From Myxococcota bacterium (GTDB lineage: Bacteria; Myxococcota_A; Bradymonadia; UBA7976; UBA1532): a DNA stretch of 64,000 nucleotides. Shown piece after piece: positions 17,542-25,792 of the stretch. A program made the translations under genes and the position numbers. The stretch lies in assembly GCA_023150895.1 (NCBI GenBank), contig JAKLJY010000010.1, forward strand, positions 29,762 to 93,761, read 5' to 3'. Within the stretch, counting starts at the first letter, position 1. Every line of letters starts with the position of its first letter. Below the pieces are notes generated by a model that saw only the letters and a list, made by a program, of their open reading frames with translations, ran no database searches and was not told the DNA's origin.

Positions 17542-17570
17542 GTGACACTCATGACGCGCTGCGTTATCTC
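17542..17570 (+). promoter_or_regulatory. Candidate promoter of the 78-residue protein gene
   Basis: GTGACA (17542-17547), a 17-base spacer, then TATCTC (17565-17570). The spacer and the first bases of the -10 box are covered by the second palindrome at 17552-17566, so protein bound there would block RNA polymerase. Confidence 0.4.
17552..17566. promoter_or_regulatory. Imperfect palindrome TGACGC-GCT-GCGTTA (candidate operator 2)
   Basis: Second copy of the palindrome at 17520-17534, with one mismatch in the right arm. It overlaps the spacer and -10 region of the promoter proposed at 17542-17570. Confidence 0.5.
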
Positions 17571-17626
17571 TTCGGGGGACGGCACGCCGGTGCGTGATCA
17601 CCGTTCACCGAGGAGGAGAGCGAATC

Positions 17627-17863
17627 ATGGAGCTGAAGACGACGATGAAGGACACCCTCACGCGGCTCGAGGGTCGAGTGCACACGCTGAGCGCCCGTGC
17701 GGAGACGACGCTGCGGGAGGTCCTCCCGGCCAGTCTGGTCGAGGCCGTCGACTGGAAGAAGGTGACGCCCGAGAACCTCCGGGCCGCCCTCCGGGACGCG
17801 CGCTCGGCCTTCGCCGGACACTTCCGGCCCGTTCCGGCGGCCGAAGGGTCGCCGGGCACCTGA
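17627..17863 (+). CDS. Small helical protein of unknown function
   Basis: A 78-residue soluble protein, mostly charged helix (about residues 1-65), with no Cys and a Pro/Gly-rich end. ATG 17627 follows a good ribosome-binding site (GAGGAGGAG, seven bases away). Size and helical pattern are reminiscent of phasin-like or nucleoid-associated small proteins, but I see no diagnostic motif. The pair of palindromes upstream suggests that its expression is switched by a specific regulator. Confidence 0.6.
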   Translation: MELKTTMKDTLTRLEGRVHTLSARAETTLREVLPASLVEAVDWKKVTPENLRAALRDARSAFAGHFRPVPAAEGSPGT

Positions 17864-17888
17864 CGCCCGTCGAGCGCCGGTCGCGAGC

Positions 17889-17918
17889 TTGACACCGGGA
17901 TCGGGCGATTGTTAGGGT
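17889..17918 (+). promoter_or_regulatory. Promoter of the metallo-beta-lactamase-fold gene
   Basis: A perfect TTGACA (17889-17894), an 18-base spacer ending TG-T (extended -10), then TAGGGT (17913-17918). The predicted start is near 17925, about 12 bases before the GTG at 17937 and 24 before the ATG at 17949. Confidence 0.65.
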
Positions 17919-17936
17919 CCCCGCGGTTCGTCTGCG

Positions 17937-18842
17937 GTGAGCACGGGGATGATCGTCGAATTTTTTGGCGTCCGGGGAAGCCACGCCGTGACCGCTCCGG
18001 GCTTCCAGGCGTTCGGGGGCAATACCTCGTGCGTCCTCGTCACGGTCGGCGGGCGACGGCTCATCCTCGACGCCGGGACCGGCCTCATCGGCCTCGCCCG
18101 CCGCTTCTTTCAGCAGGGGCCGCCCTTCGATGCCACGCTGCTGCTCTCGCACTACCACCACGACCACCTCGCGGGGCTGAGCTACTTCGGTCCGCTCTTC
18201 GTCCCGTCGGCGCATTTCACGCTGGCGGGTCCGCGGATGGGGGGCCTCAGCCTGCCTCAGGTCCTCGACGCCTATCTCGCGCAGCCGTTTTCCCCGTTTC
18301 AGCCGGACGACATGGCGGCCCGCAAATCGCTCCACACGTTGAGCGAGCGGCACGAGCTGGTCTTCCTGACGGGCGAGACCACCCCACGCCTCGTGGAGAC
18401 GACCGCACTGGACCGGCCCCCGCCCGAAGCGGTCGACGTCCGGATTCGGGTCCTGACGGGGCTGGGCCATCCTCGCAATGGCGTCATGTTCTACCGGATT
18501 GAGCACGAGGGCCGCAGCCTCGTCTATGCGACGGATACCGAAGGGTTCGCCGGTGGGGACCAACGACTGGTCCGGTTTGCGCAGGGGGCCGACCTGCTCA
18601 TTCACGACGCCATGTACCAGGCCTCCAAGTACGTCGGCGCACCCGTGCCACCCCAAGGATGGGGCCACAGCACGCCGGAGATGGCCCTCGACGTCGCGCA
18701 GCAGGCGGGGGTCCGGCGCCTTTGCCTCTTCCACCACGATCCCGCCAACGACGACGAGGCGCTCTCGGCCCTCGAGATCGCCGCCCGGCACCGCCTCCCC
18801 GAGACGTTCGCCGCGCGAGAGGGCCTGACAGTCGAGATCTGA
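17937..18842 (+). CDS. Metallo-beta-lactamase-fold hydrolase
   Basis: A 301-residue metal-dependent hydrolase of the RNase Z/phosphodiesterase branch of the beta-lactamase fold. The metal motif reads LSHYHHDHLAG, with the further ligands GHP (His), YATDTEG (Asp) and FHHDP. The N-terminal VEFFGVRGS with GGNTSC is typical of a subgroup often linked to signalling proteins. The start may be GTG 17937 or ATG 17949, both close to the promoter. The substrate is unknown. trmB follows after 13 bases. Confidence 0.8.
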   Translation: MSTGMIVEFFGVRGSHAVTAPGFQAFGGNTSCVLVTVGGRRLILDAGTGLIGLARRFFQQGPPFDATLLLSHYHHDHLAGLSYFGPLFVPSAHFTLAGPRMGGLSLPQVLDAYLAQPFSPFQPDDMAARKSLHTLSERHELVFLTGETTPRLVETTALDRPPPEAVDVRIRVLTGLGHPRNGVMFYRIEHEGRSLVYATDTEGFAGGDQRLVRFAQGADLLIHDAMYQASKYVGAPVPPQGWGHSTPEMALDVAQQAGVRRLCLFHHDPANDDEALSALEIAARHRLPETFAAREGLTVEI

Positions 18843-18855
18843 GAGTCGGTCGCCC

Positions 18856-19542
18856 ATGGCCCGCGTGAAAGGCCCATTGCTCCGTCCCCTCGACGGGGAC
18901 TCCGAGTGGCCCATCCTCAACACGCTGCTCTTCGGCAGCGTCGAGCGGGGGGGTCACCACATCGTGCCCCGCGCAGAGGCCGTGCCCGTCGACTGGTCGT
19001 CGGTCTTCGGGCGGCAGGCCCCGCGAACCCTCGAGATCGGTTCGAACCGCGGACGTTTTCTCCGCGATCTGGCCCTCGTGCAGCCCGAGCGAGACCACGT
19101 GGGGATCGAAATACGGCGTCGCTACGCGTGGCGCATTGCCCACGAGATGGGGCGCGACGGGGGGCCGCGAAACTGCCGCGTCGTGTGGGGCGACGCCAAG
19201 CTGGTGGCGCCGGGTGTTTTCGGAGACGGGACGGTCGCGGACATCTACATCAACTTCCCCGATCCCTGGTGGAAGGCCAAACACGCGAAGCGCCGCCTCG
19301 TCGACGACGACTTCTCGGGCCTCCTCGGTCGCCTGCTCGCCCCGGGCGGCAGCATCTGGGTCAAGTCCGACGTGCCCGCCATCGCCGAGGAGATCTCACA
19401 GGCCTTGGCCGCCCAGCCGGGGCTCGTCGGGCCCACGACGTTCGCCGAGGCCGACCTGCCGCTCAGCTACCGAGAGCGGAGTTGCCTGGCCCTCGGGCTG
19501 CCGATCGAACGATTTCGCTATACCCGGCCGATGGCGCCCTGA
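18856..19542 (+). CDS. trmB: tRNA (guanine-N7)-methyltransferase
   Basis: TrmB methylates G46 in the variable loop of tRNA using SAM. The 228-residue Rossmann-fold protein has the SAM-binding LEIGSNRGRFL, the acidic IEIRRRY end of strand 2, and the family signature FPDPWWKAKHAKRRL, where most members have FPDPWPKKRHHKRR. The C-terminal SYRERSCLALG element is also conserved. Its last 25 bases overlap the end of the convergent protease gene. Confidence 0.92.
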   Translation: MARVKGPLLRPLDGDSEWPILNTLLFGSVERGGHHIVPRAEAVPVDWSSVFGRQAPRTLEIGSNRGRFLRDLALVQPERDHVGIEIRRRYAWRIAHEMGRDGGPRNCRVVWGDAKLVAPGVFGDGTVADIYINFPDPWWKAKHAKRRLVDDDFSGLLGRLLAPGGSIWVKSDVPAIAEEISQALAAQPGLVGPTTFAEADLPLSYRERSCLALGLPIERFRYTRPMAP

Positions 19543-20087
19543 GCGGACCCGCCCGGCGCCAAACGGGTCGACATCATGAAGTGCATATTGAAGTAGTTGA
19601 CCACGAAGTGGGTCAGAAAGGGGGCGAGGACGCTCCCCCGAACTTCGAACATCCAGCCGAGCAAGTAGCCGAGCAAGACGCCGAGGGGCTGCCAGAGGCG
19701 CAACCGGCGGTCCCTCGGCAGGTGGACGAGGCCGAAGACGATGGCCGTCACGTGCAGGCCCAGGCGGGGCTGCAAAAGGCCGCGGAAGAAGAGCTCCTCG
19801 GCGAGGGCACTGAAGAATGCCTGCCCGAAGACATCCCGGGGCGTGAGCGGCGCGAGCAGCTCGCCGAGGGCCTCGGACATCTCGCGGACCGCTTTCATCC
19901 GGGTCGCGGCCCACTGCGAGAGCCAGACCACCACGAGCCCCACCGCGACACCGAGGGCGACGTCGACCTCGGCGGGTCCGACCGGACTCGGGGCGAAAAG
20001 GGGGCCCACGCGCCCGTCGAAGACGATCTGAAGACCGACCGTCACGGCGAGGAGAATCGCGTAAAATGCGAGCAGCATGCGGGCCAT
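19518..20087 (-). CDS. CPBP family intramembrane metalloprotease
   Basis: A 189-residue integral membrane protein of the CAAX protease/bacteriocin-processing (CPBP, Abi) family. The catalytic motif is AEELFFRG with Glu97-Glu98 and Arg102, followed by the His122 motif GLVHLP and a later FLTHFVVNYFN. Several hydrophobic segments span the protein. ATG 20087 was chosen; the frame is open further upstream, but there it runs into dksA and its promoter. The substrate is unknown. It overlaps trmB tail to tail by 25 bases. Confidence 0.85.
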   Translation of the reverse strand: MARMLLAFYAILLAVTVGLQIVFDGRVGPLFAPSPVGPAEVDVALGVAVGLVVVWLSQWAATRMKAVREMSEALGELLAPLTPRDVFGQAFFSALAEELFFRGLLQPRLGLHVTAIVFGLVHLPRDRRLRLWQPLGVLLGYLLGWMFEVRGSVLAPFLTHFVVNYFNMHFMMSTRLAPGGSAQGAIGRV

Positions 20088-20136
20088 CGGGCCGCATGAT
20101 AGCAGCGCAAGTCCGCGAGTCCAGGCGGCTTTTGCG

Positions 20137-20165
20137 TTGACACTGATCCAGGGCGCGATTAAGGT
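20137..20165 (+). promoter_or_regulatory. Promoter of the DksA-like gene
   Basis: A perfect TTGACA (20137-20142), a 17-base spacer, then TAAGGT (20160-20165). The predicted start near 20172 gives a leader of about 25 bases containing GGGAG before the ATG at 20197. Confidence 0.65.
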
Positions 20166-20196
20166 GCGGCGTCCAATTTTCCGGCAGGGAGACTCC

Positions 20197-20607
20197 ATGG
20201 CCGACCGTGAAGCGATTGATGTCGAGCCGCCTTCGGACGAAGAACTCGCGGCCGAGGTGGAGAAGTTTCGGGAACTCCTGATGGGGGAGAAGGCGAAACT
20301 CCTGCGCAACGCCCAGCGGACGCTGACCGAGGACATGACCCTCGACCAGGACGATCTGCCGGACGAGATGGATCTGGCCACGGCAGACTACAATCAGTCG
20401 CTGGCGTTCCGGCTGCGCGGCCGGGAGCGCCTTCTGCTGAACAAGATCGAGAGCTCCCTCGAGCGACTCGAAAGCGGGGACTACTTCTGGTGTACCTCTT
20501 GCGGCTCCTTCATCGGGCTGAAGCGCCTCGTGGCCCGACCGGTCACGACGCTCTGCATCCGTTGCAAGGAGAAGCAGGAGCGCCAGGAACGCACCTTCGC
20601 CGGCTGA
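20197..20607 (+). CDS. DksA/TraR-type zinc-finger transcription regulator
   Basis: DksA-family proteins enter the secondary channel of RNA polymerase and tune transcription, often with ppGpp. The 136-residue protein has an N-terminal helical coiled-coil with an acidic tip (DMTLDQDDLPDEMDLA at about 48-63), then the four-cysteine zinc finger CTSC...CIRC near residues 98-122. Size and layout match DksA. It has its own strong promoter. Its 3' end is overlapped by the next gene, whose start is uncertain. Confidence 0.88.
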   Translation: MADREAIDVEPPSDEELAAEVEKFRELLMGEKAKLLRNAQRTLTEDMTLDQDDLPDEMDLATADYNQSLAFRLRGRERLLLNKIESSLERLESGDYFWCTSCGSFIGLKRLVARPVTTLCIRCKEKQERQERTFAG

Positions 20608-22565
20608 GCCTCGGTCGGACGACGGCGGCCGCACTGCTCGTCGCGTGCGCGCCCGCCGAGGGTGAGCGCTCGGGGGACCCGGTCTCCGACGCCGGCGTCG
20701 ACGTCGGCGTGGACGACGGCAGCCACGGACGGGGCGACCTCGAGCGACCGTGTGACGACGACCTCTATGGCGTCGGAACGGTCGAGCGTCCGGCCGCACG
20801 GCTCGGTTTCGGTCGCCACGTCCTGAGGTTGTGCGGTGGCCCGGATGTCTTCGCGCTCTCGTCCGCTCCGGGACGACGGATCCGGGTCGCCCTCGGCGGG
20901 TGGCCGGGCCTGCGCTTTCGATTGCTGACCGGTGCGGGCGAGGAACGGCTCCGTTTCGAGGTCGACGGCGAGGACCCGGCCGCGGCTGGGGGGGTCTTCG
21001 AGGTGCTGACGGGGGAGGAACGCCTCCTGGTGGAAGGGGCGACCGAGGCGCTCTCCACCGGCACCTACACGCTGACGCTGACCGAGGCGACGGGCGAGTG
21101 CGAGGCGGCCGGGCCGGAAACCGGGGGCGGTTGCCTGCAAGGGTCTCTTCAGCGGCCGGTGGAGACGTTGGCGGTCGGGCAGACGCAGGCGGCATGCGTC
21201 GATCTGCCGGACCGGGGACAGCTCTTGTTGACGGCCCGGTGTGGCGATTCCGCTGCGTTGAGCAGTGCGCATGTCGTGCCGGGCCGGACGGTCTGTCGTG
21301 CGGTCGGGCCGTTCCCCACCGAGCGATCCGATTGCCGGTTCGAACTGAGCGCAGCGTCGAGTTCGGCCGTGCCGTGGTTTCCGGGACCGGGGGACGGCTT
21401 GGTGGTCTCGAGCGCCGGCGGGCCGCAGCGCTGGCGCGGCCGTCTCGGCTACGAGCCCGCACCGGGCCTCGATCCCCCCGCGAAGCTGACCTGGCGCGGC
21501 GAGCTGCGTGCACGGACACCGTCGGGGGAGGTGACCGGGACGGTCGAGGTCGGCGCGGAGCGAGTCGCCTTCGAGCTCACCGGATTTCGCCGCGTCGGTG
21601 AACCGGCGGAGCTCGTGATCGCGGCCACCACCCGGCGGGCGGGGATCGACGTCGTCGTTTCGCCCGCCGGTACAGGGGCCGAGCCCTGGGCGGTGGCGCT
21701 CGCCAGCACGCCCGATGACGAACCGGCCCTCGAAGGTCCGCTGACCCTCACCGAGGCGGACACGCCGGTTCTCGGGGCCCTCCACGCCGTCGAGGTCCTG
21801 GCGCGCCACGTCGAGGGCACCCGGGCGATCCTGGACACGCTGCCCGCCTCTTCGGCCCCGGTGCCGGTTCCGCGGGTCCACGTTCGATGGTCACCGGGGC
21901 GCGCCGAGCCCTGCGGCACGTGCTTCTCGCCCGGGGCGCTTCCGGTCATCGAGCTTTCGGGACGTCCCGGAGATCCGGACATCTGGGACGACGCCGTGCT
22001 CTTGCACGAGCTCGGACATTGGGTCGTGGCGGGTCATGGGCGAGACGACAGCCCGGGCGGTGCCCACGACGGCGACCGGACGGCGCCCGTCGTCGCCTGG
22101 TCCGAGGGGCTCGCCGACTTCTTTGCGGCGTGGCGACTCGGGGAACCCGTGCTCGTCGATCGTCGTGCCGACGGTCCGCGTGTGCGCGACCTGGAGACCG
22201 CATCGCTGACCGATCCCCTGGCGCGGGGGACGTCCGACGGCACGCTCGACGGGCTTCTGTCCGAGCGCTTCGTGGGGGCTTTCCTCTGGGACTTGCTCGA
22301 CGACGAGGCCGCCGACGGAGACGACGGCGACGACGGCGCGAGCGTCCCCGTCGAGACGCTCCTCGCGGCGGCGCTTCCCCTGGCGAGGGCCTGGACGTCG
22401 GACCGCGGAGCGCCCGGGTTCGACCTCGTCGACTTCGTCGACGTTCTCATCTGCCGCGACCCGGTCGCGGGTGAGTCCGCCGCGGCGCTCGCCCGGGCCC
22501 GAGGCCTGCCCCACGACGGGGCACCCCCGGCCGAGGTCTGCACGCAGCTCAGCTCTGGCGGCTGA
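20562..22565 (+). CDS. Predicted lipoprotein zinc metallopeptidase
   Basis: The protein begins with a signal peptide ending in the lipobox LLVAC, followed by an Asp/Gly/Val-rich linker. A beta-rich region covers the centre. Near the C-terminus is HELGHW (His482, Glu483, His486, counting from the TTG) with Glu515 in SEGLADFF 28 residues on, the pattern of HExxH...E gluzincin-type peptidases. The start is unclear: TTG 20562, GTG 20490 or a rare CTG at 20604 that would overlap the dksA stop (CTGA) and give the shortest signal peptide. The 3' end overlaps the convergent thioredoxin gene by 17 bases. The family is not recognised beyond the motif. Confidence 0.7.
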   Translation: MQGEAGAPGTHLRRLSLGRTTAAALLVACAPAEGERSGDPVSDAGVDVGVDDGSHGRGDLERPCDDDLYGVGTVERPAARLGFGRHVLRLCGGPDVFALSSAPGRRIRVALGGWPGLRFRLLTGAGEERLRFEVDGEDPAAAGGVFEVLTGEERLLVEGATEALSTGTYTLTLTEATGECEAAGPETGGGCLQGSLQRPVETLAVGQTQAACVDLPDRGQLLLTARCGDSAALSSAHVVPGRTVCRAVGPFPTERSDCRFELSAASSSAVPWFPGPGDGLVVSSAGGPQRWRGRLGYEPAPGLDPPAKLTWRGELRARTPSGEVTGTVEVGAERVAFELTGFRRVGEPAELVIAATTRRAGIDVVVSPAGTGAEPWAVALASTPDDEPALEGPLTLTEADTPVLGALHAVEVLARHVEGTRAILDTLPASSAPVPVPRVHVRWSPGRAEPCGTCFSPGALPVIELSGRPGDPDIWDDAVLLHELGHWVVAGHGRDDSPGGAHDGDRTAPVVAWSEGLADFFAAWRLGEPVLVDRRADGPRVRDLETASLTDPLARGTSDGTLDGLLSERFVGAFLWDLLDDEAADGDDGDDGASVPVETLLAAALPLARAWTSDRGAPGFDLVDFVDVLICRDPVAGESAAALARARGLPHDGAPPAEVCTQLSSGG

Positions 22566-23124
22566 GCCACTCCAGGTAGCGCTGGATGCGCTCATCCGTC
22601 CAGGGCTGGACGCTGATGAAGCGCAGGCGCAGGCGACCGGTGCGGTCGATGACGTAGCTCTCCGGGAACTTCTCGGTGCCGTAACGGTTCGAGATGGCCT
22701 TGCTCTGATCGATGCCGACGGTCATGTTGCTGCCGTCGGCCCCGAGGAAGCGCTTGACGTCCTGCCAGTTGTCGTCCCCGCTGACGGCGACGACCTCGAG
22801 GGGCAGCCCCTTCAGGGCGTCCGTCATCTTTTCCAGATCGGGGAACTCTTCGCGGCAGGGGGCGCACCAGGTTGCCCAGAAGTTCACGAAGACCACCTTG
22901 CCGCGCAGCTCGCTGAGCTTGAGCTGAGTGCCGTCCATGCGCTGGACCGTGAAGTCCGGCGCCGGAAGGTCGAGTACCTGCGCGTCGAAATTGCGCGAGA
23001 GGAGGACCTCCGGACCTTCCCGCCCTTCGCGCAAATCGACGTAGAGGGTGGCGGTCAGGGCGAGCACGGCGCCGGCCACGAGCAGGCGGGGTCGCCAGGG
23101 CGCTTTGGCCGGCGCGGTGGACAT
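22549..23124 (-). CDS. TlpA/ResA-like membrane-anchored thioredoxin
   Basis: A 191-residue exported thiol-disulfide oxidoreductase. An uncleaved N-terminal membrane anchor (residues about 12-29) is followed by a TlpA/AhpC-type thioredoxin domain with the active site WATWCAPC (Cys87, Cys90), the cis-proline region FPESYVIDRTG, and GDD near the central insert. Such proteins usually reduce disulfides for cytochrome c or other envelope proteins. It lies four bases after the four-domain DsbA gene on the same strand, so the two are probably made together. Confidence 0.88.
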   Translation of the reverse strand: MSTAPAKAPWRPRLLVAGAVLALTATLYVDLREGREGPEVLLSRNFDAQVLDLPAPDFTVQRMDGTQLKLSELRGKVVFVNFWATWCAPCREEFPDLEKMTDALKGLPLEVVAVSGDDNWQDVKRFLGADGSNMTVGIDQSKAISNRYGTEKFPESYVIDRTGRLRLRFISVQPWTDERIQRYLEWLSRQS

Positions 23125-23128
23125 GGCC

Positions 23129-25684
23129 TTACTTGACGCCCTTCTTCGCGAGCTCTTCGTCGATGATCTTCTTGAAGCTCTCGAAGGGCTGGGCCCCCTT
23201 GAGCCGACGGCCGTTGACGAAGAAGTGCGGCGTGCCGTTGGCGGCGAGCTCCTTGGCCTGCGCCTGGTTGGCGGCAATCTGGGCCTGGAACTTGTTGGCG
23301 TCGAGGGCGGCCTTGAACTTCGTCATGTTCAGGCCGATCTCCTGCGCGTACTTCTCGAGGTCTTCGCGCTTGAGGGCCTTCTGGTTGGCGAAGAGGGCGT
23401 CGTGCATCTGCCAGAACTTGCCCTGCTCCCCGGCGGCGAGCGCGGCCTGGGCGGCGAGGGGGGCGTCCTGGTGGAACGGCAGGGGGTTGTGCTTGAAGAC
23501 GATGCGGACCTTGCTGCCGTAGGTCTCTTCGATCTGCTTCAGCGTCGGGCCGACGCGGGCGCAGAACGGGCACTGGAACTCGCTGAACTCGACGATCGTG
23601 ATCGGCGCCTTCGGGTTGCCCTTGACGGCGTCGGTGGGCTCGACCTTGACGTCGTAGACCTTGGTGTCGTCCTCGGCGGGGCGGGCGCCGCCGCCGACCT
23701 TGGAGGTCGCGCCGTTCTTGGTGAGCTCGGCGTAGACGGCGCTGCGGGCGGTGCCCTTCGCGACGAGGTCCTGCGCCTTCTTGAGCTCTTCGTCGATGAC
23801 CTTCTTGAAGGACTCGAAGGGCTGCGCGCCGACGAGGTTGCGCCCGTTGACGTAGAAGTTCGGGGTGCCGCCGGCGCCGATGGAGGCCGCGAGGGCCTTG
23901 TCGCGCTCGACCTGCTTCTTGTAGGTGCCGCCGTCGAGGTCCGCCTTGAACTTGCTCATGTTCAGGCCGATCTCCTGCGCGTAGGCGTCGAGGTTCTCGC
24001 GCTTGAGCGCCTTCTGGTTGGCGAACATCTTGTCGTGCATCTCCCAGAACTTGCCCTGCGCGCCGGCGGCAAGCGCGGCCTCGGAGGCGAGCGGCGCGTC
24101 GGCGTGGAAGGGCAGGGGGTTGTGCTTGAAGACGATGCGGACGTCCTTGCCGTAGGTGTCGGCGATCTGCTTGGTCGTCGGGAGGACGCGGGCGCAGAAC
24201 GGGCACTGGAACTCGCTGAACTCGATGATCGTCACGAGCGCGTCGGCCGGGCCCTTGACGGCGTCGTCCTTCTCGACCGGGACCTTGTAGACCGTCTTGT
24301 CGTCCGCGGGCGCTTCACGGGGAGCGGGGGCCTCGGCCTTGGTCTTGCCGTTCTCGGTGACCTTGGCGTAGAGGTCGGCCTTGGCGGTGCCGGCCTTGAT
24401 CAGCGCGTCCGTCTTGGCGATCTCTTCGTCGATCAGCTTCTTGAAGTTGTCGAAGGGCTGCGCGCCGACGATCTTGCGGCCGTTGACGAAGAAGTTGGGC
24501 GTGCCCTGCACGCCGAACTGCGCGCCGACTGCGAGATCGGCGTCGACGGCCTTCTTGTAGGTGCCGGCGTCGAGGTCAGCCTTGAACTTGGCGACGTCGA
24601 GACCGACCTCCTGCGCGTAGGTGTCCAGGTTCTCGCGCTTGAGCGCCTTCTGGTTCGCGAAGAGCTTGTCGTGCATTTCCCAGAACTTGCCCTGCGCGCC
24701 GGCGGCGATGGCGGCCTGGTGCGCGAGGGGGGCGTCCTGGTGGAAGGGCAGCGGGTTGTGCTTGAAGGCGACCTTGACCTTGCCCGGGTAGGTGTCGAGG
24801 ACCTGCTTGATCGTGGCCTCGGCGCGGGTGCAGAACGGGCACTGATAGTCGCTGAACTCGACGATCGTGACCTGGGCGTCCTTCTCTCCCTTGAACGGGC
24901 TGTCACCGACCGGGACCTTGTAGACGGTCTTGTCGTCCTCGGCCGCGCCCTTGCTGGGCTGCGCGGCGGGGGCCTTCCAGTTCTTCTTGACGAGGGCGGC
25001 GTAGACCTCGTTGGGCTTGGTGCCGGCCTTGGTAAGCTCCTCGGCGGCCTTGAGCTGCTCGTCGATCGTCGTCTTGAAGTTCTCGAAGGGTCGAGCGCCG
25101 GTGATCTGGACACCGTTGACGAAGAAGTTGGGCGTGCCGCGGGCGCCGACCTTGGTGCCGAGCGCGAGATCGGCGTCGACCTCGGCCTTGAACTTCTTGC
25201 TGTCGAGGGCGGCCTTGAACTTGGCCATGTCGAGGCCGAGCTCGGTCGCGTACTGCTCGAGATCGGGGCGGTCGATCTTCTGCTGGTTGGCGAAGAGCTT
25301 GTCGTGCATCTCCCAGAACTTGCCCTGCTCGCCGGCCGCGAGCGCGGCCTCGGAGGCGAGCGGCGCCTTCTGGTGGAACGGCAGGGGGTTGTGCTTGAAG
25401 ACGATCCGAACCTTGTCGCCGTACGTCTCCTGGATCTGCTTCAGCGTCGGATTGACGCGGGTGCAGAAGGGGCACTGGAAGTCGCTGAACTCGACGATGG
25501 TCACCGGCGCGGTGGCCGGGCCCTTCGCGTAGCTCTTGCCGACGGGGATGATGTCGCTGTCACCGGGGGTGACGGCGGCGACGGCGCCCTTGTCGCCGGG
25601 CTTCTTGTCGCCCGTGCTCTGCATGAGCACGAAGGCGACGGAGGCCACGGAGACGAGGCCGAAAACGACCACTTCTTTTTTCAT
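23129..25684 (-). CDS. Exported protein with four tandem DsbA-family thioredoxin domains
   Basis: This 851-residue protein has a signal peptide or anchor (residues 4-21), a short linker, and four consecutive DsbA/Thioredoxin_4-type domains. Each domain has the active site CPFC, at residues 71-74, 282-285, 494-497 and 705-708. Each then carries KHNPLPFH, QGKFWEMHD (QGKFWQMHD in the last), the cis-proline GTPNF or GTPHF, and a C-terminal GAxPF segment. Unit length is 211-212 residues. Linkers of about 35-45 residues are rich in Ala, Pro and charged residues. All four sites are intact, so the protein should carry four redox pairs. ATG 25684 is preceded by GGAAG. Partners are unknown; the TlpA-like gene is directly downstream. 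Confidence 0.93.
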   Translation of the reverse strand: MKKEVVVFGLVSVASVAFVLMQSTGDKKPGDKGAVAAVTPGDSDIIPVGKSYAKGPATAPVTIVEFSDFQCPFCTRVNPTLKQIQETYGDKVRIVFKHNPLPFHQKAPLASEAALAAGEQGKFWEMHDKLFANQQKIDRPDLEQYATELGLDMAKFKAALDSKKFKAEVDADLALGTKVGARGTPNFFVNGVQITGARPFENFKTTIDEQLKAAEELTKAGTKPNEVYAALVKKNWKAPAAQPSKGAAEDDKTVYKVPVGDSPFKGEKDAQVTIVEFSDYQCPFCTRAEATIKQVLDTYPGKVKVAFKHNPLPFHQDAPLAHQAAIAAGAQGKFWEMHDKLFANQKALKRENLDTYAQEVGLDVAKFKADLDAGTYKKAVDADLAVGAQFGVQGTPNFFVNGRKIVGAQPFDNFKKLIDEEIAKTDALIKAGTAKADLYAKVTENGKTKAEAPAPREAPADDKTVYKVPVEKDDAVKGPADALVTIIEFSEFQCPFCARVLPTTKQIADTYGKDVRIVFKHNPLPFHADAPLASEAALAAGAQGKFWEMHDKMFANQKALKRENLDAYAQEIGLNMSKFKADLDGGTYKKQVERDKALAASIGAGGTPNFYVNGRNLVGAQPFESFKKVIDEELKKAQDLVAKGTARSAVYAELTKNGATSKVGGGARPAEDDTKVYDVKVEPTDAVKGNPKAPITIVEFSEFQCPFCARVGPTLKQIEETYGSKVRIVFKHNPLPFHQDAPLAAQAALAAGEQGKFWQMHDALFANQKALKREDLEKYAQEIGLNMTKFKAALDANKFQAQIAANQAQAKELAANGTPHFFVNGRRLKGAQPFESFKKIIDEELAKKGVK
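23140..25540 (-). repeat. Four in-frame tandem repeats of about 634 bases
   Basis: The gene for the four-domain DsbA-like protein is a tandem array at DNA level. The four CPFC codon runs are at 25463-25474, 24830-24841, 24194-24205 and 23561-23572, spaced 633, 636 and 633 bases. Long blocks around KHNPLPFH and the region from QGKFW to FANQ are nearly identical between units. This supports duplication within the gene and makes copy-number change by recombination plausible. Confidence 0.85.
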
Positions 25685-25792
25685 TTGACTCTTCCGATCG
25701 GAGTGAAAGGACTCTTGATCACTTCTTGCCCGTCCCGCGCCGGGAATTCGGCCGGTTTCGGGTTGCGCCTGCGCCATCGGTGCAGGCCGGGC

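Noticed and set aside
17328..17863. Toxin-antitoxin pair made of the two small genes around the palindromes
   Set aside because: Size and an operator would fit, but neither protein shows a toxin or antitoxin motif, and the operator lies between the genes instead of before both.
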